From Gemmatimonadota bacterium (GTDB lineage Bacteria; Gemmatimonadota; Gemmatimonadetes; Gemmatimonadales; Gemmatimonadaceae): 7,406 nt of DNA. The stretch covers positions 1-7,406 of the forward strand of contig CANJOX010000157.1 in the NCBI GenBank assembly GCA_947475795.1. The letters are read 5' to 3'. Numbering within the stretch: the first letter of the stretch is position 1; each line of letters opens with the position of its first letter. The notes beneath the pieces were generated by a model that made no database searches, had not been told where the DNA came from, and was given only the letters and a program-made list of their open reading frames with translations. Both the position numbers and the translations under genes were made by a program. Positions 6,507 to 7,406 of the stretch are shown piece after piece.

Positions 6507-7406
6507 TCAGTCCATCGCGAATTCGCGGGCGAAGGCCACGTTGAACGAGAAGGTCTTCGCGCGGCTGCGGGTTTCCATCATGTTGGCCACCCGCTCGAGC
6601 CGCTCGGTGATCGCCATGATCTTTTCCTGCGCCTTGCGGCCGGCTTCGTTCAGCCCTTCCAGCTTGTCGATTGACCAGAACTTGATGAGGTCTTCGACGA
6701 TCTTGATGTAATCGCGCGGGCCGTAAATGCCGGCCCGACGGATCACGTCGGCCATTTCGCGGAAGTGCGGCATGCTGATGCCGGGCATGTCGATGCTCGG
6801 CATGATCAGCGCCGCCGACTCCAGCGCGCGGTTGGGATCGCGCGCCAGCACGCGCAGGAAGATCTCGCGGTAGAACACGTAGTGCCGCGCCTCTTCCTTG
6901 GCCACGTTCTGCAGCACCGTCCCGATGAGCGGCTCGTACTGACCAGCCAGCTTGCCGGTGTTGGCGTGGCTGACCTGCGTGGCGCGCTCCTGCAGCGACG
7001 TGTACACGAACACGCGGTACGGATCCTTGTCCCACGTGGGCTCGAAGCCCGCCTTGAGGTACTCGAATTGCATGCGCTCGAGCACCGGGTTGTCCAGGAT
7101 CTTGCTGTCGTGCGCATAGTCGTGCAGCACGGCGCCGTGCCGGTCTTCCTCGGCCGTCCACAGATTGGTCCACTTCGCCCAGAACGTGTCGCCGCCCAGA
7201 TACGTAGCGAGCAGGCGGTGGAAATGGGGGAGACCTTCTTCGGTGAGCGTATTGAGCGCCAGCGCGACGCGGGCCGGCATGCTGATGCCGCGCGCACGCT
7301 CCCGGAGCATCTTGACGAACACATCCGGGTCGGTGTCGGGCTCAGGCGCCAGCAGTTCCGACGGGAACCACAGAATGCGCTTGGCTTCATGCGCGACCGT
7401 GAGGTC
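6507..7406 (-). CDS. Acyl-[acyl-carrier-protein] desaturase (soluble diiron, plant type), N-terminus cut by window edge
   Basis: Predicted to introduce a cis double bond into an acyl-ACP using O2 and reduced ferredoxin, for unsaturated membrane lipids. The frame stays open to the right edge; the visible part has 299 residues (first codon 7406-7404), starting DLTVAHEAKRILWFPSELL, so a short N-terminus is missing. All six diiron ligands of the stearoyl-ACP desaturase family are visible: Glu56/57 in TEEGLP, Glu87 and His90 in AEEDRHG, Glu140 in QERATQVSHANTG, and Glu172 and His175 in KEEARH. The spacing of 50 residues from His90 to Glu140 and 32 from Glu140 to Glu172 is close to the castor enzyme. 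WSIDKLEGLNEAGRKAQE and the C-terminal FSFN also resemble the plant enzyme. No signal or membrane segment is seen, so it is soluble, unlike DesC/Ole1-type desaturases. The GTG at 7322 is only an internal codon. Chain length and double-bond position cannot be told. Confidence 0.93.
   Translation of the reverse strand, partial: DLTVAHEAKRILWFPSELLAPEPDTDPDVFVKMLRERARGISMPARVALALNTLTEEGLPHFHRLLATYLGGDTFWAKWTNLWTAEEDRHGAVLHDYAHDSKILDNPVLERMQFEYLKAGFEPTWDKDPYRVFVYTSLQERATQVSHANTGKLAGQYEPLIGTVLQNVAKEEARHYVFYREIFLRVLARDPNRALESAALIMPSIDMPGISMPHFREMADVIRRAGIYGPRDYIKIVEDLIKFWSIDKLEGLNEAGRKAQEKIMAITERLERVANMMETRSRAKTFSFNVAFAREFAMD

Noticed and set aside
5686..6711. 341-codon + strand frame overlapping the ppc 3' end and the desaturase 3' end
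   Set aside because: It is a different frame of ppc, rich in Arg/Ser/Cys, and runs antisense into the desaturase gene. There is no plausible domain.
7320..7322. GTG as the start of the desaturase
   Set aside because: The frame stays open to the window edge and the upstream residues (ILWFPSELL) fit the family N-terminal region, so the true start is outside.

Overview
This is a very GC-rich window, coding on both strands, with five protein genes and short gaps between them. The GC content, the glycine-rich secreted Asp-box (sortilin/VPS10-like) protein, the aspartate-regulated type of bacterial PEP carboxylase and the soluble acyl-ACP desaturase would suit a Gemmatimonadota-type soil bacterium. 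That assignment is inferred from gene style; no rRNA or other marker gene is present. I see no tRNA, rRNA, CRISPR array, insertion sequence or phage gene.

Layout from left to right: (1) the C-terminal 570 residues of a large exported beta-propeller protein on the + strand, open at the left edge. (2) A 60-base convergent gap holding two near-adjacent perfect hairpins, the second running over the stop codon of the next gene. (3) An ankyrin-repeat protein on the - strand. (4) A divergent gap of about 139 bases with a GC-rich hairpin and, next to the ankyrin start, two mutually exclusive small hairpins involving its Shine-Dalgarno sequence. (5) A lipoprotein glycerophosphodiester phosphodiesterase of the GlpQ type on the + strand. 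(6) 26 bases later, a full-length phosphoenolpyruvate carboxylase (ppc) on the + strand. (7) A 66-base convergent gap with a perfect 14-bp hairpin that overlaps the ppc stop codon. (8) A plant-type diiron acyl-ACP desaturase on the - strand, open at the right edge.

The metabolic genes are core rather than accessory. The phosphodiesterase releases glycerol-3-phosphate from phospholipid head-group diesters at the cell envelope, ppc replenishes oxaloacetate, and the desaturase introduces a double bond into acyl-ACP for membrane lipids. Only the phosphodiesterase and ppc are placed so that they could share a transcript. I do not see a clear new multi-gene system here. The points most worth a second look are the split C-terminal domain and glycine tracts of the first protein, the alternative hairpins at the ankyrin ribosome binding site, the stop-codon hairpins without U-tracts, and the plant-like desaturase in a bacterial setting.
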